A DNA stretch of 64,000 nucleotides from a bacterium (GCA_020849855.1 JADZFO010000021.1:1-64000), one strand, 5' to 3'; shown: positions 27,166-36,176, numbered from the stretch's first letter. Numbers and translations: made by a program. Notes: generated from the letters alone by a model not told the origin.

Positions 27166-29322
27166 ATGGCAGCCAGACAAACCAGCTATCGGGCATGCAT
27201 GTTGCGTATTATGGGGGCCACTGCCGTGCTGCTGCTCAGCCTGCTGGGCGCCTGTGGCGGATGTCTGCAGGGATCGCAGGCCCCCAACAGCGCTGGTGCC
27301 CTGCAGCCGATATCGCCCAGCCAGTCGGCTACCCTGCTGCCCCGGCTGGAAGCAATACCAGGCGGCCCGGCTTTGCCGCGTAGTGACAGCTTCGTCGACA
27401 GCGACCTGCTGTGCCTTGGCGAGGACTTTGACCCCGCCCTGCCGAGCCAGAACGTTGAGGGCTTCGCCGCCCAGCAGGCGGCCTTCAAACCCCAGCAGAG
27501 CGACGGGGGCGGGCTCAAGGGCCTGGCCTTCGCGCTCTACCGCTTTGATGTGCCGGGCTACAACCTGGAGCCCAAGCTGCACTTCTCCTGGTCGATCAGC
27601 CCAGGGCTTGCAGGCAGCGGCAACTGGGTGGCGCTGACCAACTGGCAGCGCCCGGGCTGGGACGTATTTCCTTTCAGCAATGCGGGTTGCAGCCTGCTGG
27701 AGCTGGATGACCTCTCCAGTTACTTCGACGCCAGCGGCAGGCTCTATCTGGCAGTGCTGCTCGGCGGCAGCCAGGAGGCCTATCTCAAGCAGATCCGCCT
27801 GGGCGGCGTGCCGCCGCAGCCCCAGCTCAGTGCCACTCCGCGGCGCGGGGCGCCGCCGCTGCAGGTGCACCTTGATGCCAGCGCCAGCCTGCCCGGCGTT
27901 GGCAACATCACAAGCTATGAATGGGACCCTGAAGGCGACGGCAGCTTCCTTCCCGGCGCCGCCGAGCTGGACTGGCTGTACGAAACGGAGGGCAGCTTCA
28001 ACGCGACTGTTCGAGTCAGCAACGAGCTGGGCAACCAGGCCAGCGCCAGCATCCTGGTACAGCCGGGGCACTTCTGGCAGCGCAGCTTTGGCTTCGACAT
28101 TTCGGAGAGCATTAACGGAGTGGCAGTAGACGCACAGGACAATGTCTATCTCGCCGCGACCCAGTTCAACCCTGAAGAGGCGGCGGACAGCCGCATCCTG
28201 GTGCTCAAGCTGGATCCTGCTGGCCAGCTGCTCTGGAGCAGGCTTTACGAGACCGAGTTCAATGGAGTCTTCTGCTCGGCGGCAGCCGTCGACTCAGCGG
28301 GAAACCTGCTGGTCAGCGGCACAGAGTACATCGGCGATCTTAACGCGCAGTGCCTGCTGCTTAAGTGGAGCCCTGCCGGCGATTTGATCTGGTCAAGGAT
28401 CTATGGCGCTGAAGAGGGCGACTACAGCGAAGCCCTGCGCTGCGAGGGCAGCGACATCTGGTTATGCGGCGGTACCAACCAGCCCAGTGATGTTCTGCTC
28501 TGCAAGGTGCTGGCGGATGGCACGATCCAGTACCTGCGCAGCCGCGACCTGGGCAGCGTGGAGCAGGGCGTCGATCTGGACTTCAAATACAGCATCACCA
28601 GCGAGCTCAGCGGAGTGACCGTGCTGGCCCGGCAGCTGCTGCCTGGGGGTGGGCAGCTGGCGCACGTGGATTACGACGCCGACGGCGACTTCAACAGCGC
28701 TGGGGTGCTCGCCGACAACAGCCTGCCGCGTGAGCCCGGGCATATCTATTACCGCCGCAACCTTCTCACGGCGGAGACCCGCTATACCGTCAGCGGCACG
28801 GTGGAGATCAACTCGCTTGCCCAGCCTTTTGTACTTGTACTGCCGCCCAGCGGAGACAGTACCGCAGGTTGCCGGATCAGCGGCCTTGACTGCAACCGGC
28901 AGGGCGGTCTGCTCAGCGACGGATCCGGCGGGCAGTATCTGGGCCTGTCTGCGCGCATCCCCGGCGGCGACGGGACGCTGCACTCCTGCCTGCTGCATGT
29001 GCTGGGCGATGGCAGCCTGGCCAGCGCTCTGCAGATGGAAGCGGGCGGGCACTACAACTCAACACGCTCCCTGCTGCCCTACAAGGACGGCCTGCTGCTG
29101 GGCGGATACGGCCCCGACGCCTTTGGTGCGTACGTGCCAGCCATCAGCGGCAGCCAGGTTTACAGCGACGAGTGGGTTGATACGCCGGGAAGCAGCAGCA
29201 ATCCGCAGTGGACTACAGCGCCGGGCAACGGCACAGTCAGTGATGCCGCGACGGGCCTGGTGCAGGACAGCGGAGCAGGCTCCTTCGATGTGATGCTCAG
29301 CTTTGTGCCGCTGCCGCAGTAA
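27166..29322 (+). CDS. PKD/beta-propeller lipoprotein, tandem paralog 5
   Basis: A 718-residue lipoprotein (lipobox SLLGAC, Cys30). The beta domain signature is diverged (YRFDVPGYNLEPK, then LTNWQRPGWDVFP); the PKD domain has YEWDPEGDGSFLPG, most like paralog 4; propeller repeats include VDAQDNVYLAATQ, KLDPAGQLLWSRLY and KWSPAGDLIWSRIYG. GGGAGG lies 5 nt before the ATG at 27166. The gene starts 61 nt after paralog 4 and could be cotranscribed with it. It ends the tandem array and converges on the subtilase gene. Confidence 0.82.
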   Translation: MAARQTSYRACMLRIMGATAVLLLSLLGACGGCLQGSQAPNSAGALQPISPSQSATLLPRLEAIPGGPALPRSDSFVDSDLLCLGEDFDPALPSQNVEGFAAQQAAFKPQQSDGGGLKGLAFALYRFDVPGYNLEPKLHFSWSISPGLAGSGNWVALTNWQRPGWDVFPFSNAGCSLLELDDLSSYFDASGRLYLAVLLGGSQEAYLKQIRLGGVPPQPQLSATPRRGAPPLQVHLDASASLPGVGNITSYEWDPEGDGSFLPGAAELDWLYETEGSFNATVRVSNELGNQASASILVQPGHFWQRSFGFDISESINGVAVDAQDNVYLAATQFNPEEAADSRILVLKLDPAGQLLWSRLYETEFNGVFCSAAAVDSAGNLLVSGTEYIGDLNAQCLLLKWSPAGDLIWSRIYGAEEGDYSEALRCEGSDIWLCGGTNQPSDVLLCKVLADGTIQYLRSRDLGSVEQGVDLDFKYSITSELSGVTVLARQLLPGGGQLAHVDYDADGDFNSAGVLADNSLPREPGHIYYRRNLLTAETRYTVSGTVEINSLAQPFVLVLPPSGDSTAGCRISGLDCNRQGGLLSDGSGGQYLGLSARIPGGDGTLHSCLLHVLGDGSLASALQMEAGGHYNSTRSLLPYKDGLLLGGYGPDAFGAYVPAISGSQVYSDEWVDTPGSSSNPQWTTAPGNGTVSDAATGLVQDSGAGSFDVMLSFVPLPQ

Positions 29323-29332
29323 TGCCGCAGGC

Positions 29333-31333
29333 TCAGTCACCCCAGCCCAGCGCAGTGCGGTAATCAATCAGCCCACCGGACTGGCCATAGCTGGCAGTCA
29401 CCTGCCGGCCGGCGCTGCTGTCCTTCACCGCGGCGATGACGTTCTGGTAGGCGCGGCCGGGCTGCTGGGCATAGAGCAGGGCGGCCAGGGCGCTGACCTG
29501 CGGGGTGGCCGAGCTGGTGGCGCAGAAACGGTTGGTGTGCTGCACCCAGCCGGCGCCGCGCGGCGGGAAGGAATAGTCCGGCCAGGCGCGCGGCATCTCA
29601 TCCTGCGGCAGGTAGGCCAGGTTCGGACAGGGGTAGATGGTGCTGGTGATGATGGCATAGCCCGGCGCGGAGACGCAGCGCGGGTCCAGGTTGGAGCCTT
29701 CCTGGCGCCACTTGGGCTTGCCCTTCTTGTCCAGCTCTGGCGCAGGGCCCATCCAGGCCTGGGCCGGGTCGTAGGGCATGCAGGCGCTGACGCCGATGAC
29801 GTACTTCTCGTCACAGGGACGGTTGCACTCGCCCTGGGCCTCATTGCCGGCGGCGAAGACATACACGCGGTCGTTGTAGATGATGTCCTGCCAGATCGCG
29901 CCGGCGGCCTTGCCCACCAGGGGGCTGACGAGCTTCCATTCCGCCTTGCTGAAATAGGCCCGCGGCACCGAGGCGCTGACGCTGACCACGCGCAGGTCGC
30001 CGTCGTTGCTGATGCGGCCGAGGGGGTCAGTGCTGGCCTGGCCTACCGGGAAGTCCTGATTGAGGCAGTAGACCAGCTTGATAAAGGCGCTGATCGGGCT
30101 CTTGAAGGAGAAGCCCACCATCGCGTAAGTCTTGTCCGAGCGGATGGAGGCCGGCAACAGGCGCACGGCGGGTTTGCCGCCGGGGCCGTTGAAGCCTTCG
30201 GTGCAGCGGCTGATGATGCCGGCAACTGCCGTGCCATGGCTGGCCGGCTGCTGCTTGATCGCGTCGCGCGGCAGGCCGATGCCCACCCGGGCGCTGCGGT
30301 CCTCGATTTTCAGGCTGGGTGAAGGACGGTCCTGCCCGGCGGCGATGCGGTAGTTGCTGTAGTTCGCGTCAATGCTGTTGGGGTGCAGGCGCGCGCTGTA
30401 GTCCGGGTGCTCAAAGAGCACGCCGGTGTCGGCAACGCAGACCGTGACCGGCGAGAGCTCCGGCGCGCCCGCCGCGCGGTAAGCCTCCAGGGCCTGCTGC
30501 TGGCCGGTGCCGTGGATGCGGCGGCAGAATGACATGAAGGTTGCGTCCGAGGCCAGTACATCAGCCCAGTCCACCAGCGAACCTTCAGGGCGGCAGCGGC
30601 GATAATACTCAAAATCGGGGAAGGGTGGCTGCCACTGGGCGCCCCCGGCAATGGAGGACTGCTCGGCCCAGGTCTTCAGGCCGCCGTCTAGGGGCCGATA
30701 GCGCTGGTCGACGAAGCAGACTCCCTCGCCGTCGCGCAGGCCCGCTGCAAGGCTGGCACTGCGCTCGGCCTCGGCCGTCTGCGGCGGCTGTGCCGCAGTC
30801 GCCGGCGCAGCGGAGCCGGCTGAGCCGGAGCTCTCAATGGCGGCGCTGTCGGCCCATTCCAGCAGCAGGGCGTCAGGGCAGGCCCAGTTAATCCGCGGGT
30901 CATCGTTTAGCGCACTGACCAGCTCTGGCAGGTGGCGGCTGGCCAGGGCGGGGGTGCCGGGCTGCAGTGCGCGCGCCAGCAGGTTCCGCCCGCGCTGCAG
31001 GGCAGTCCAGGGCCGCAGCCTCAGCTCGTGATAGGTAAAGCCCTCTTTCGGCGCCAGCCACTCGAAGCTGAGCTCCAGGCCATACTCGCGCCAGAGCTGC
31101 TCACGCTGGGCTGCGCTGAGCCGGGGGGAGGTCTCGACAATAACCCGGTCTTCGAGGCACTGGATACCGGGATAGCGCTGCGGGTCATAAGCGACCACGC
31201 GCGGCTCGGCATCCTGCGAGCTATCCAGCTGTGTATCCAGCGCGCTGCGCCTTGTGCAGGCGGCCGGCAGCAGCAGGCCCAGCAGGACCAGCGCCAGCAG
31301 CAGCCGCCCAGGCAGATTGTGGCTTTTCAGCAT
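29333..31333 (-). CDS. subtilisin-like (S8) serine peptidase lipoprotein
   Basis: A 666-residue lipoprotein (lipobox LLPAAC, Cys26). The catalytic triad is visible: Asp302 in VCVADTGVLFEHPDY, His366 in SHGTAVAGIIS, and Ser607 in ATSSATPQVSALAALL, where most subtilases have GTSMA. An N-terminal region of about 250 residues resembles an inhibitory propeptide followed by Ala/Ser linker. A Cys-containing insert lies between His and Ser (CNRPCDEKYVIGVSACMP). It is likely anchored at the outer surface or periplasm. The start at 31333 is set by the lipoprotein signal and TAGTAT seven nt upstream. Confidence 0.9.
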   Translation of the reverse strand: MLKSHNLPGRLLLALVLLGLLLPAACTRRSALDTQLDSSQDAEPRVVAYDPQRYPGIQCLEDRVIVETSPRLSAAQREQLWREYGLELSFEWLAPKEGFTYHELRLRPWTALQRGRNLLARALQPGTPALASRHLPELVSALNDDPRINWACPDALLLEWADSAAIESSGSAGSAAPATAAQPPQTAEAERSASLAAGLRDGEGVCFVDQRYRPLDGGLKTWAEQSSIAGGAQWQPPFPDFEYYRRCRPEGSLVDWADVLASDATFMSFCRRIHGTGQQQALEAYRAAGAPELSPVTVCVADTGVLFEHPDYSARLHPNSIDANYSNYRIAAGQDRPSPSLKIEDRSARVGIGLPRDAIKQQPASHGTAVAGIISRCTEGFNGPGGKPAVRLLPASIRSDKTYAMVGFSFKSPISAFIKLVYCLNQDFPVGQASTDPLGRISNDGDLRVVSVSASVPRAYFSKAEWKLVSPLVGKAAGAIWQDIIYNDRVYVFAAGNEAQGECNRPCDEKYVIGVSACMPYDPAQAWMGPAPELDKKGKPKWRQEGSNLDPRCVSAPGYAIITSTIYPCPNLAYLPQDEMPRAWPDYSFPPRGAGWVQHTNRFCATSSATPQVSALAALLYAQQPGRAYQNVIAAVKDSSAGRQVTASYGQSGGLIDYRTALGWGD

Positions 31334-31340
31334 CACCCTA

Positions 31341-31374
31341 ATACTATCCTGACGCGCGCCGGTGCTGTTAAGAT
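31341..31374. promoter_or_regulatory. divergent pair of -10 boxes for leaderless transcripts
   Basis: Minus strand: TAGTAT (31341-31346), seven nt, ATG at 31333. Plus strand: TGT-TAAGAT (TAAGAT at 31369-31374), an extended -10, five nt, ATG at 31380. The two starts are only 46 nt apart, so the promoters probably interfere or share regulation. Confidence 0.5.
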
Positions 31375-31379
31375 GGAGC

Positions 31380-32237
31380 ATGGACCAGGAAAGGGCCGGG
31401 CCGCCAGCGCTGGATGACTTCAGCGGCCTTGACCCGTCCAGTCTGGCCCCGGCCGGCGTGGCACCGCTGGCCAGCGCCATCCGCCAGCGTATTCCCGAGA
31501 TAATCCGCAGCACCGCCTCCAATGACATGTATCAACTGGGCTCCTTCTGGCTGCTGGCGCTGGTGCTCTGGGGCCTGGGGGTGGCGGTGCTCAGCGATGG
31601 CGACAGCGCTGGCCTGGGCACATATGTGGTGCAGCTGCTGATCACGATCGCGCTGCTGGTCGGCGGGCCGCTGCTGTGCTGGCGGCGCTACCAGCAGTCC
31701 TACGCCCGTCTGCAGGGGCGCTGGGACCGGGCCTACGGCCGCACGGACTACGAGCTGCGGGCCACCGGCCTGCCGGCGCTGATCGTTGACCTTGATGTCT
31801 GGCAGCAGATCCTGGATGCCACGGATGGCAGCCTGCTGGCCGTGGTCTTTGAGCACAAGGTCAAGGGTGCGGAGGACTGCCTGCTGCACGCCTGCTGCTA
31901 CTGGCGCGCGCTGCACGAGTACATGTTCGGGGCCGAGCTGGTGCAGTCGCGCAGCGTCTGGGAAGGGCATCACCTGCGCGCGGAGCTGGGCCGCGGTGGG
32001 GGCCAGCGCCATTCCAGCGTCGAGCTCTTCGCCCGTCTGGCCGCCATCTGCGACTATTTCAGCGCCGACCTGGAGATAATGCCGGAGCTGAGCGGCTGGC
32101 GGGATTACTATGGCGCGCTGCCACTGCATCTGCGGCCGGAGCTGCAGCAGCGCGAGCATGAAGCGGCCCGGGCGCAGGCCTGGCTGAAGACGCAGCAGAC
32201 CCGGGAGGAAGGGCCGGGGCGTGACAGCGGCTGGTAG
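31380..32237 (+). CDS. two-TM membrane protein, local family member A
   Basis: A 285-residue protein with two membrane helices (about residues 53-75 and 80-102) and a soluble C-terminal domain. That domain shares three blocks with the two downstream membrane proteins: RWDRAYGRTDYELRATGLPA followed by LIVDLDVWQQILD, EDCLLHACCYWRALHEY, and ELFARLAAICDYFSADLE. No catalytic motif is evident. It appears leaderless and is divergent from the subtilase. Function is unknown; the triplication suggests a multi-component membrane system or functional diversification. Confidence 0.72.
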   Translation: MDQERAGPPALDDFSGLDPSSLAPAGVAPLASAIRQRIPEIIRSTASNDMYQLGSFWLLALVLWGLGVAVLSDGDSAGLGTYVVQLLITIALLVGGPLLCWRRYQQSYARLQGRWDRAYGRTDYELRATGLPALIVDLDVWQQILDATDGSLLAVVFEHKVKGAEDCLLHACCYWRALHEYMFGAELVQSRSVWEGHHLRAELGRGGGQRHSSVELFARLAAICDYFSADLEIMPELSGWRDYYGALPLHLRPELQQREHEAARAQAWLKTQQTREEGPGRDSGW

Positions 32238-32256
32238 CGCGGCGCGGTTCATGGAC

Positions 32257-32265
32257 TGCTAAGAT
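32257..32265 (+). promoter_or_regulatory. extended -10 box for a leaderless transcript
   Basis: TGC-TAAGAT, eight nt, then the ATG at 32274. It is nearly identical to the box before the preceding paralog. Confidence 0.5.
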
Positions 32266-32273
32266 TGCCCCGG

Positions 32274-33071
32274 ATGCCGCGCGCAGCAATCAGCCCGTCC
32301 AAGGCCCCGCTCAGCCTGGCCAGCCGCCTGGAGCTGCTCAGCCGCGACTCGCGCCGGCGCGTCTTAAGCCTGGTCTGGCTTTTCGCACTGCCGGCCGGCA
32401 GCCTCCTGGCTGTTTCCTCGCTCATGCTGGTGGCGCTCTTTGGGATGCTGACCAGTTTCAGCGCCTTCAATTCAGCACTGCTGCCCTACATCACCTTTGC
32501 ACTGCCGCTGCTGTTCTGGCTGGTCGGCCTGGCTGGCGGAGCCTGGCTCGCCGGCTACTGGCTGCGGGGGCGCTTCAGCGCGGCATACCGAACGGGCTGG
32601 CAGCAGCTGCAGGAGACCGAGCTGCCGGTGCTGGTGGCTGACGAGGTCTACTCCCTGTCCCTGCTGGACCTGGTCAAGGACCAGCTCTCCTTCCAGTTCA
32701 GCGGCTCACCCCTGCCACGCAGCCTGGAGGACCAGCTGCTGATCGCGGCGGCCTATGCCTCGGCACTGCGGATCTGCCAGTTCAGCTCAACGGATGCGGG
32801 CACGCCGATGCTGCGCGAAGGCGGGCGCGGCTATCTGATGACCAGGGTGCCCTCACGGGTGCTGCGCGCAGCGGGCTCGGCCAGCTTCTGCCTGCCCTAT
32901 GTCTCCTGCCTGGGCTACTTCTGGCTGCCCTTTGCCTTCATCCACGCCATGCGCCTGTGCGAGCTATATGCCGTGCAGGCGGCGATCGCCGACTTCTTCA
33001 GTGATACTCCGGAGCGCGCGCTGCAGCCAGACCATTGGCCGACGAAGACCATGCTGGGCCCGCGCGGATAG
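32274..33071 (+). CDS. two-TM membrane protein, local family member B
   Basis: A 265-residue protein with two N-terminal helices (about 30-55 and 66-92) and a C-terminal domain with blocks homologous to member A: LPVLVADEVYSLSLLDLVKD, LEDQLLIAAAYASALRI and LYAVQAAIADFFSDTPE. It has an additional hydrophobic stretch near residues 203-222 (FCLPYVSCLGYFWLPFAF), so topology may differ. The ATG at 32274 is chosen because of the upstream extended -10. Function is unknown. Confidence 0.7.
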   Translation: MPRAAISPSKAPLSLASRLELLSRDSRRRVLSLVWLFALPAGSLLAVSSLMLVALFGMLTSFSAFNSALLPYITFALPLLFWLVGLAGGAWLAGYWLRGRFSAAYRTGWQQLQETELPVLVADEVYSLSLLDLVKDQLSFQFSGSPLPRSLEDQLLIAAAYASALRICQFSSTDAGTPMLREGGRGYLMTRVPSRVLRAAGSASFCLPYVSCLGYFWLPFAFIHAMRLCELYAVQAAIADFFSDTPERALQPDHWPTKTMLGPRG

Positions 33072-33097
33072 CACATCGCCAACCGTCTCGCAGGTAC

Positions 33098-33103
33098 TAT
33101 CAT
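33098..33103 (+). promoter_or_regulatory. -10 box for a leaderless transcript
   Basis: TATCAT, six nt, then the ATG at 33110; no ribosome binding site. Confidence 0.5.
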
Positions 33104-33109
33104 TCCGAC

Positions 33110-33328
33110 ATGAGCGTTGCACTAAAGCCTGAATTTCTGCTTGACGAACGCGGCCGCAAGACCGCTGAGGTAATGGACCTTCGCAGTTTCCGCAGGTTGA
33201 AGGCCTGCTTCGAAGACACCGAAGACCGCCAGCAGGTTCTGAGCCTGAAGCAGCGTGCGCTAAACCTGCGCCCCCATGAGCAGTTCCGGCGCGAGCTTCA
33301 GGGCCAGGGACTAAACTTCGCGCCATGA
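33110..33328 (+). CDS. small antitoxin-like protein
   Basis: A 72-residue protein. The N-terminal half, PEFLLDERGRKTAEVMDLRS followed by FRRLKACFED, has the spacing of Phd/YefM-like or CopG-associated antitoxin N-termini, in which a DxxGxxxAVxLxxxxYxxL element dimerises and binds DNA. No toxin partner is recognisable: the next gene overlaps it by 4 nt (ATGA) but encodes a two-TM protein of the local family. Either the overlap couples a regulator to a membrane protein, or a solitary antitoxin was captured. Assignment is tentative. Confidence 0.5.
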   Translation: MSVALKPEFLLDERGRKTAEVMDLRSFRRLKACFEDTEDRQQVLSLKQRALNLRPHEQFRRELQGQGLNFAP

Positions 33329-34170
33329 ACCAGAGCGGGCAGCGACAGGAGGGGGGCGTTCCTGATGCCAACTTGGATCTAGACCGCCGCGCGGACTTGG
33401 AAGCAATCCTCGCCCGTGGCTCAAGCTGCTCACAAATGCAGCGCGGTTATGCTGAGGGTATTGCTCCACGAGCGAGAGCACTCAAAGCATCGATGCCTGA
33501 CATTGTAAACAGCATTGCTGGTGCTGGCGTGAGAATCCTAACCGTGGCCGCAGCAGGTTCGCTGGTCTTGTTGCTAGCTGTCCTGGGCGCTGCTATAGGC
33601 GAGGGGTACTTTGTATCGGGTCTGCTAGTCTGGCTACTGCTGCTCTGCGTTGTAGCGTTCGCTTCATTCGCGCCCGCCTGCCGAACCTGGCTCTTTAAAC
33701 AACGTCTTGGGCCAGTTAAACGACGCTGGGATCATGAGTATCTGCGCACTAGAAAAGCACTTCGCTCTACCAGTATCTCTGAATTGATTGCGGATCATGA
33801 CACTTGGATCGTCCTACTCGGCTCGACCAAGAGCACAGGGCTGGGCAGGCTCGCTCCTCCACAAGTACCCAGCTTCGAAGATGCACTTGTCTATGCAGCC
33901 TGGCATTTTGAGTCCTTAGAAGGCTTGGCTGCTGGCCAGCGGGAGCAAGAAGGCAGTGTGGTATTGCACAGACATATGCAGCTGAATTTCTTCCGTGTTG
34001 GCAAGGGCAACAAGTTGGCCTATGCCTCTGATCGAGTTGAACCCTATGCCCGTCTAGCCGCGATCTGTGACTTCTTCGCGGACGATTTCATTGACCTTGA
34101 GGCTGGCTTTGAGTCACCCCGGTTGCAGCGTAGTCTGCCAACTGATGCTGGGTCGCTGAGGAAAAGCTGA
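33325..34170 (+). CDS. two-TM membrane protein, local family member C
   Basis: A 281-residue protein, two adjacent helices (about 73-95 and 99-120), then the family domain: RWDHEYLRTRKALRSTSISE with LIADHDTWIVLLG, EDALVYAAWHFESLEGL, and EPYARLAAICDFFADDFID. Its codon use is visibly more AT-rich than members A and B, so it may have been acquired or evolved separately. It is translationally coupled to the antitoxin-like gene. Function is unknown. Confidence 0.7.
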   Translation: MNQSGQRQEGGVPDANLDLDRRADLEAILARGSSCSQMQRGYAEGIAPRARALKASMPDIVNSIAGAGVRILTVAAAGSLVLLLAVLGAAIGEGYFVSGLLVWLLLLCVVAFASFAPACRTWLFKQRLGPVKRRWDHEYLRTRKALRSTSISELIADHDTWIVLLGSTKSTGLGRLAPPQVPSFEDALVYAAWHFESLEGLAAGQREQEGSVVLHRHMQLNFFRVGKGNKLAYASDRVEPYARLAAICDFFADDFIDLEAGFESPRLQRSLPTDAGSLRKS

Positions 34171-34405
34171 ATCCAGCCCTCTGCTGATCAGATAAGCCGA
34201 CCGGCCACTGGGTAGAATATCTCCGTCCATGTTTGTGCATGACATACATCTGAGCTCACGAAACCTTCGGGTGCCCGGCCGCTGCGCCATGGTACCTGCT
34301 TCTGCTTAGTACTTCGTTCTCAACCGCAGACAGAGCCACGCGCCGGCCCGGCACCGAGATTCCACCCCGACATGCAGAGGCGGAGCTTGCTCGGCCTGAT
34401 CCGGT
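34171..34405. other. non-coding stretch upstream of asnS
   Basis: No gene is seen here. GGGTAGAAT at about 34210-34218 resembles the GGGTATAAT boxes of this genome and could drive a long asnS leader containing the palindromic pair at 34406-34472. Confidence 0.3.
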
Positions 34406-34472
34406 GTAGGGGCCGCAGAAATGCGGCCCGTGCACTGGTCTGCGGAATGGGCCGCATTTCTGCGGCCCCTAC
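34406..34472. repeat. inverted pair of GTAG palindromes (BIME-like)
   Basis: Unit 1 (34406-34429) is GTAG followed by GGGCCGCA-GAAA-TGCGGCCC. Unit 2 (34449-34472) is its exact reverse complement, ending in CTAC. Each unit folds into an 8-bp stem with a tetraloop, and the pair can form a 24-bp stem. The GTAG head plus palindrome is the hallmark of REP elements mobilised by RAYT transposases. A TATAAAAT box follows directly at 34475. Confidence 0.8.
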
Positions 34473-34546
34473 ATATAAAATCAGCGCCCGCGTGCAGGCA
34501 GAAGCGATCCGGCGAGAAGGCGGCACCCGGCTGATGGAGAAAGACA

Positions 34547-36103
34547 ATGACTGAGATTCCGGTAGTCAGGATCAAGAAGATCGGCCCCGAGCATCTGGGC
34601 CAGCTTGTACGCATCCGCGGCTGGCTGGCCAACAAGCCCGGCGGCAAGGGCCGCTTCTTTCTGTGGCTGCGTGACGGCAGCGGCATGATGCAGGCCATTG
34701 CGGAGCAGAGCGCTGTTGAGGCGCTGGAGGATGGCGCGCGGATCTGGGCCGACATTGAACGCATCGGCCTGGAGAGCAGCATCATCGTCGATGGCGAGGT
34801 GCGCGCGCATCCCAAGCAGGAAGGCGTCTATGAGCTGGGCCTGACGGGCATCCAGGTGGTCCAGTGCGTCGGCGAGCAGGGCGAGTACGGGGAGTATCCG
34901 ATCACCAAGAAGGAGCACGGGGTCGACTTCCTGATGAAGAAGCGGCACCTGTGGATCCGCGGCAAGCGCCAGAGCGCGATCCTGCGCATCCGCTCCGAGA
35001 TCCACAAGGCCTGGGCCGACTTTTTCTATGATCGCGGCTTCTACCGCGTCGACACGCCCATCTTCACCCCCAACGCCTGCGAGGGCACGACCACGCTCTT
35101 TGAGGTGGATTACCACGGCGACCAGGTTTACCTCAGCCAGTCCGGCCAGCTTTACAACGAGGCAGATATCGGCGCGCTGGGCCAGGTTTACTGCTTCGGC
35201 CCGACTTTCCGCGCCGAGAAGTCCAAGACCCGCCGCCACCTGCTGGAGTTCTGGATGCTGGAGATGGAGGCGGCCTACTACGACTTCGACGCCAACATCA
35301 GGTTCCAGGAGGAGATGCTGGCCTTCACCGTCGGGCGTATCCTGGAGCGCTGCCAGCCGGAGCTGCGGGACCTGGAGCGCGACCCGGCGAAGCTGGAGCC
35401 CGCGCTGCAGACGCCTTACCCGCGCCTGCGCTATGGCGATGCGATCCAGTACTGCAACGAGTGGCGTGTGGAGAAGATCAGCCAGAGCCTGAAGATCGAC
35501 GGCGCGAAGGCGATGGAGCTGCTGATGAGCCCCGAGGGTGCGGCCTACAAGGACGAGACCTACGACGAGGCGGCGGAGCAGCTGCGCAAGATCCAGGCCT
35601 TCCGCTGGGGCGGCGATTTCGGCGCGCCGGATGAGACGGCCATCGGCGCGCGCTATGACCGCCCGGTCTTTGTGACCAACTTCCCGACCGAGATCAAGGG
35701 TTTCTACTTCAAGCAGGAAGAGCATCCTGACGGCAGCCTGAAGAAGGACCCTGTCTATGAGCGCTTCGCCGCCGAAAGCCCGCTGATGATCGAAGCTGGC
35801 ATGAGCGGACATACGGTGATGGGGGCGGACTGCATCGGCTCCGAGGGCGCCGGCGAGATGATTGGCGGCTCCCAGCGCGAGGACAACTTCGCGCGGCTGA
35901 TGGAGAACATCGAGCACCACAAGCTGCCGATGGACTACTTCCAGTGGTACCTCGACACGCGGCGTTATGGCAATGTGCCGCACAGCGGCTTTGGCATCGG
36001 GCTCGAGCGCTTCACGGCCTGGGTCTGCGGCGGCTCGGATTCGCCGGTGCACATCCGCGAGGTCATCACCTTCCCGCGCATGCTGCACCAGTATGAACCC
36101 TAG
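34547..36103 (+). CDS. asnS: asparaginyl-tRNA synthetase
   Basis: A 518-residue class IIb synthetase charging tRNA-Asn. The N-terminal OB-fold anticodon-binding domain spans about residues 15-115. Motif 2 is FGPTFRAEKSKTRRHLLEFW; motif 3 is GFGIGLERFTAWVCG. EMIGGSQREDN is also typical of AsnRS rather than AspRS. At 518 residues it is longer than the common 430-470 because of an insert of about 50 residues before GGDFGAPDE. GGAG lies 7 nt upstream of the ATG. A REP-like hairpin begins 4 nt after the stop. Confidence 0.95.
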   Translation: MTEIPVVRIKKIGPEHLGQLVRIRGWLANKPGGKGRFFLWLRDGSGMMQAIAEQSAVEALEDGARIWADIERIGLESSIIVDGEVRAHPKQEGVYELGLTGIQVVQCVGEQGEYGEYPITKKEHGVDFLMKKRHLWIRGKRQSAILRIRSEIHKAWADFFYDRGFYRVDTPIFTPNACEGTTTLFEVDYHGDQVYLSQSGQLYNEADIGALGQVYCFGPTFRAEKSKTRRHLLEFWMLEMEAAYYDFDANIRFQEEMLAFTVGRILERCQPELRDLERDPAKLEPALQTPYPRLRYGDAIQYCNEWRVEKISQSLKIDGAKAMELLMSPEGAAYKDETYDEAAEQLRKIQAFRWGGDFGAPDETAIGARYDRPVFVTNFPTEIKGFYFKQEEHPDGSLKKDPVYERFAAESPLMIEAGMSGHTVMGADCIGSEGAGEMIGGSQREDNFARLMENIEHHKLPMDYFQWYLDTRRYGNVPHSGFGIGLERFTAWVCGGSDSPVHIREVITFPRMLHQYEP

Positions 36104-36106
36104 GCT

Positions 36107-36130
36107 GTAGGGGCCGAGCATGCTCGGCCC
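36107..36130 (+). repeat. GTAG palindrome just after asnS, possible terminator
   Basis: GTAG followed by a perfect 20-bp palindrome (36111-36130, GGGCCGAGCA and its complement). It has the same head and GGGCC arm as the pair at 34.4 kb. Being directly behind the stop it may also protect or end the asnS transcript. Confidence 0.75.
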
Positions 36131-36134
36131 ACAG

Positions 36135-36176
36135 ATGGCTAATGGCTAAAGGCTAATTGCTAATGGCCAATGGCGA
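36135..36176 (+). repeat. six tandem 7-bp repeats
   Basis: Six consecutive degenerate heptamers with consensus ATGGCTA (two exact, four with one or two changes) between two GTAG palindromes. No coding function is seen. Confidence 0.75.

Noticed and set aside
33325..34170. Toxin partner for the small antitoxin-like gene
   Set aside because: The protein is a two-TM member of a local three-copy family with no toxin motif; the other two copies have no antitoxin-like gene.
34481..36121. Long open frame antisense to asnS, and similar long antisense frames over 265-1668, 11901-13871, 43294-44898 and 62383-63978
   Set aside because: These are produced by the high GC third-position bias of the genes on the other strand; translations are low-complexity Ala/Leu/Val/Arg-rich and lack domains or ribosome sites.
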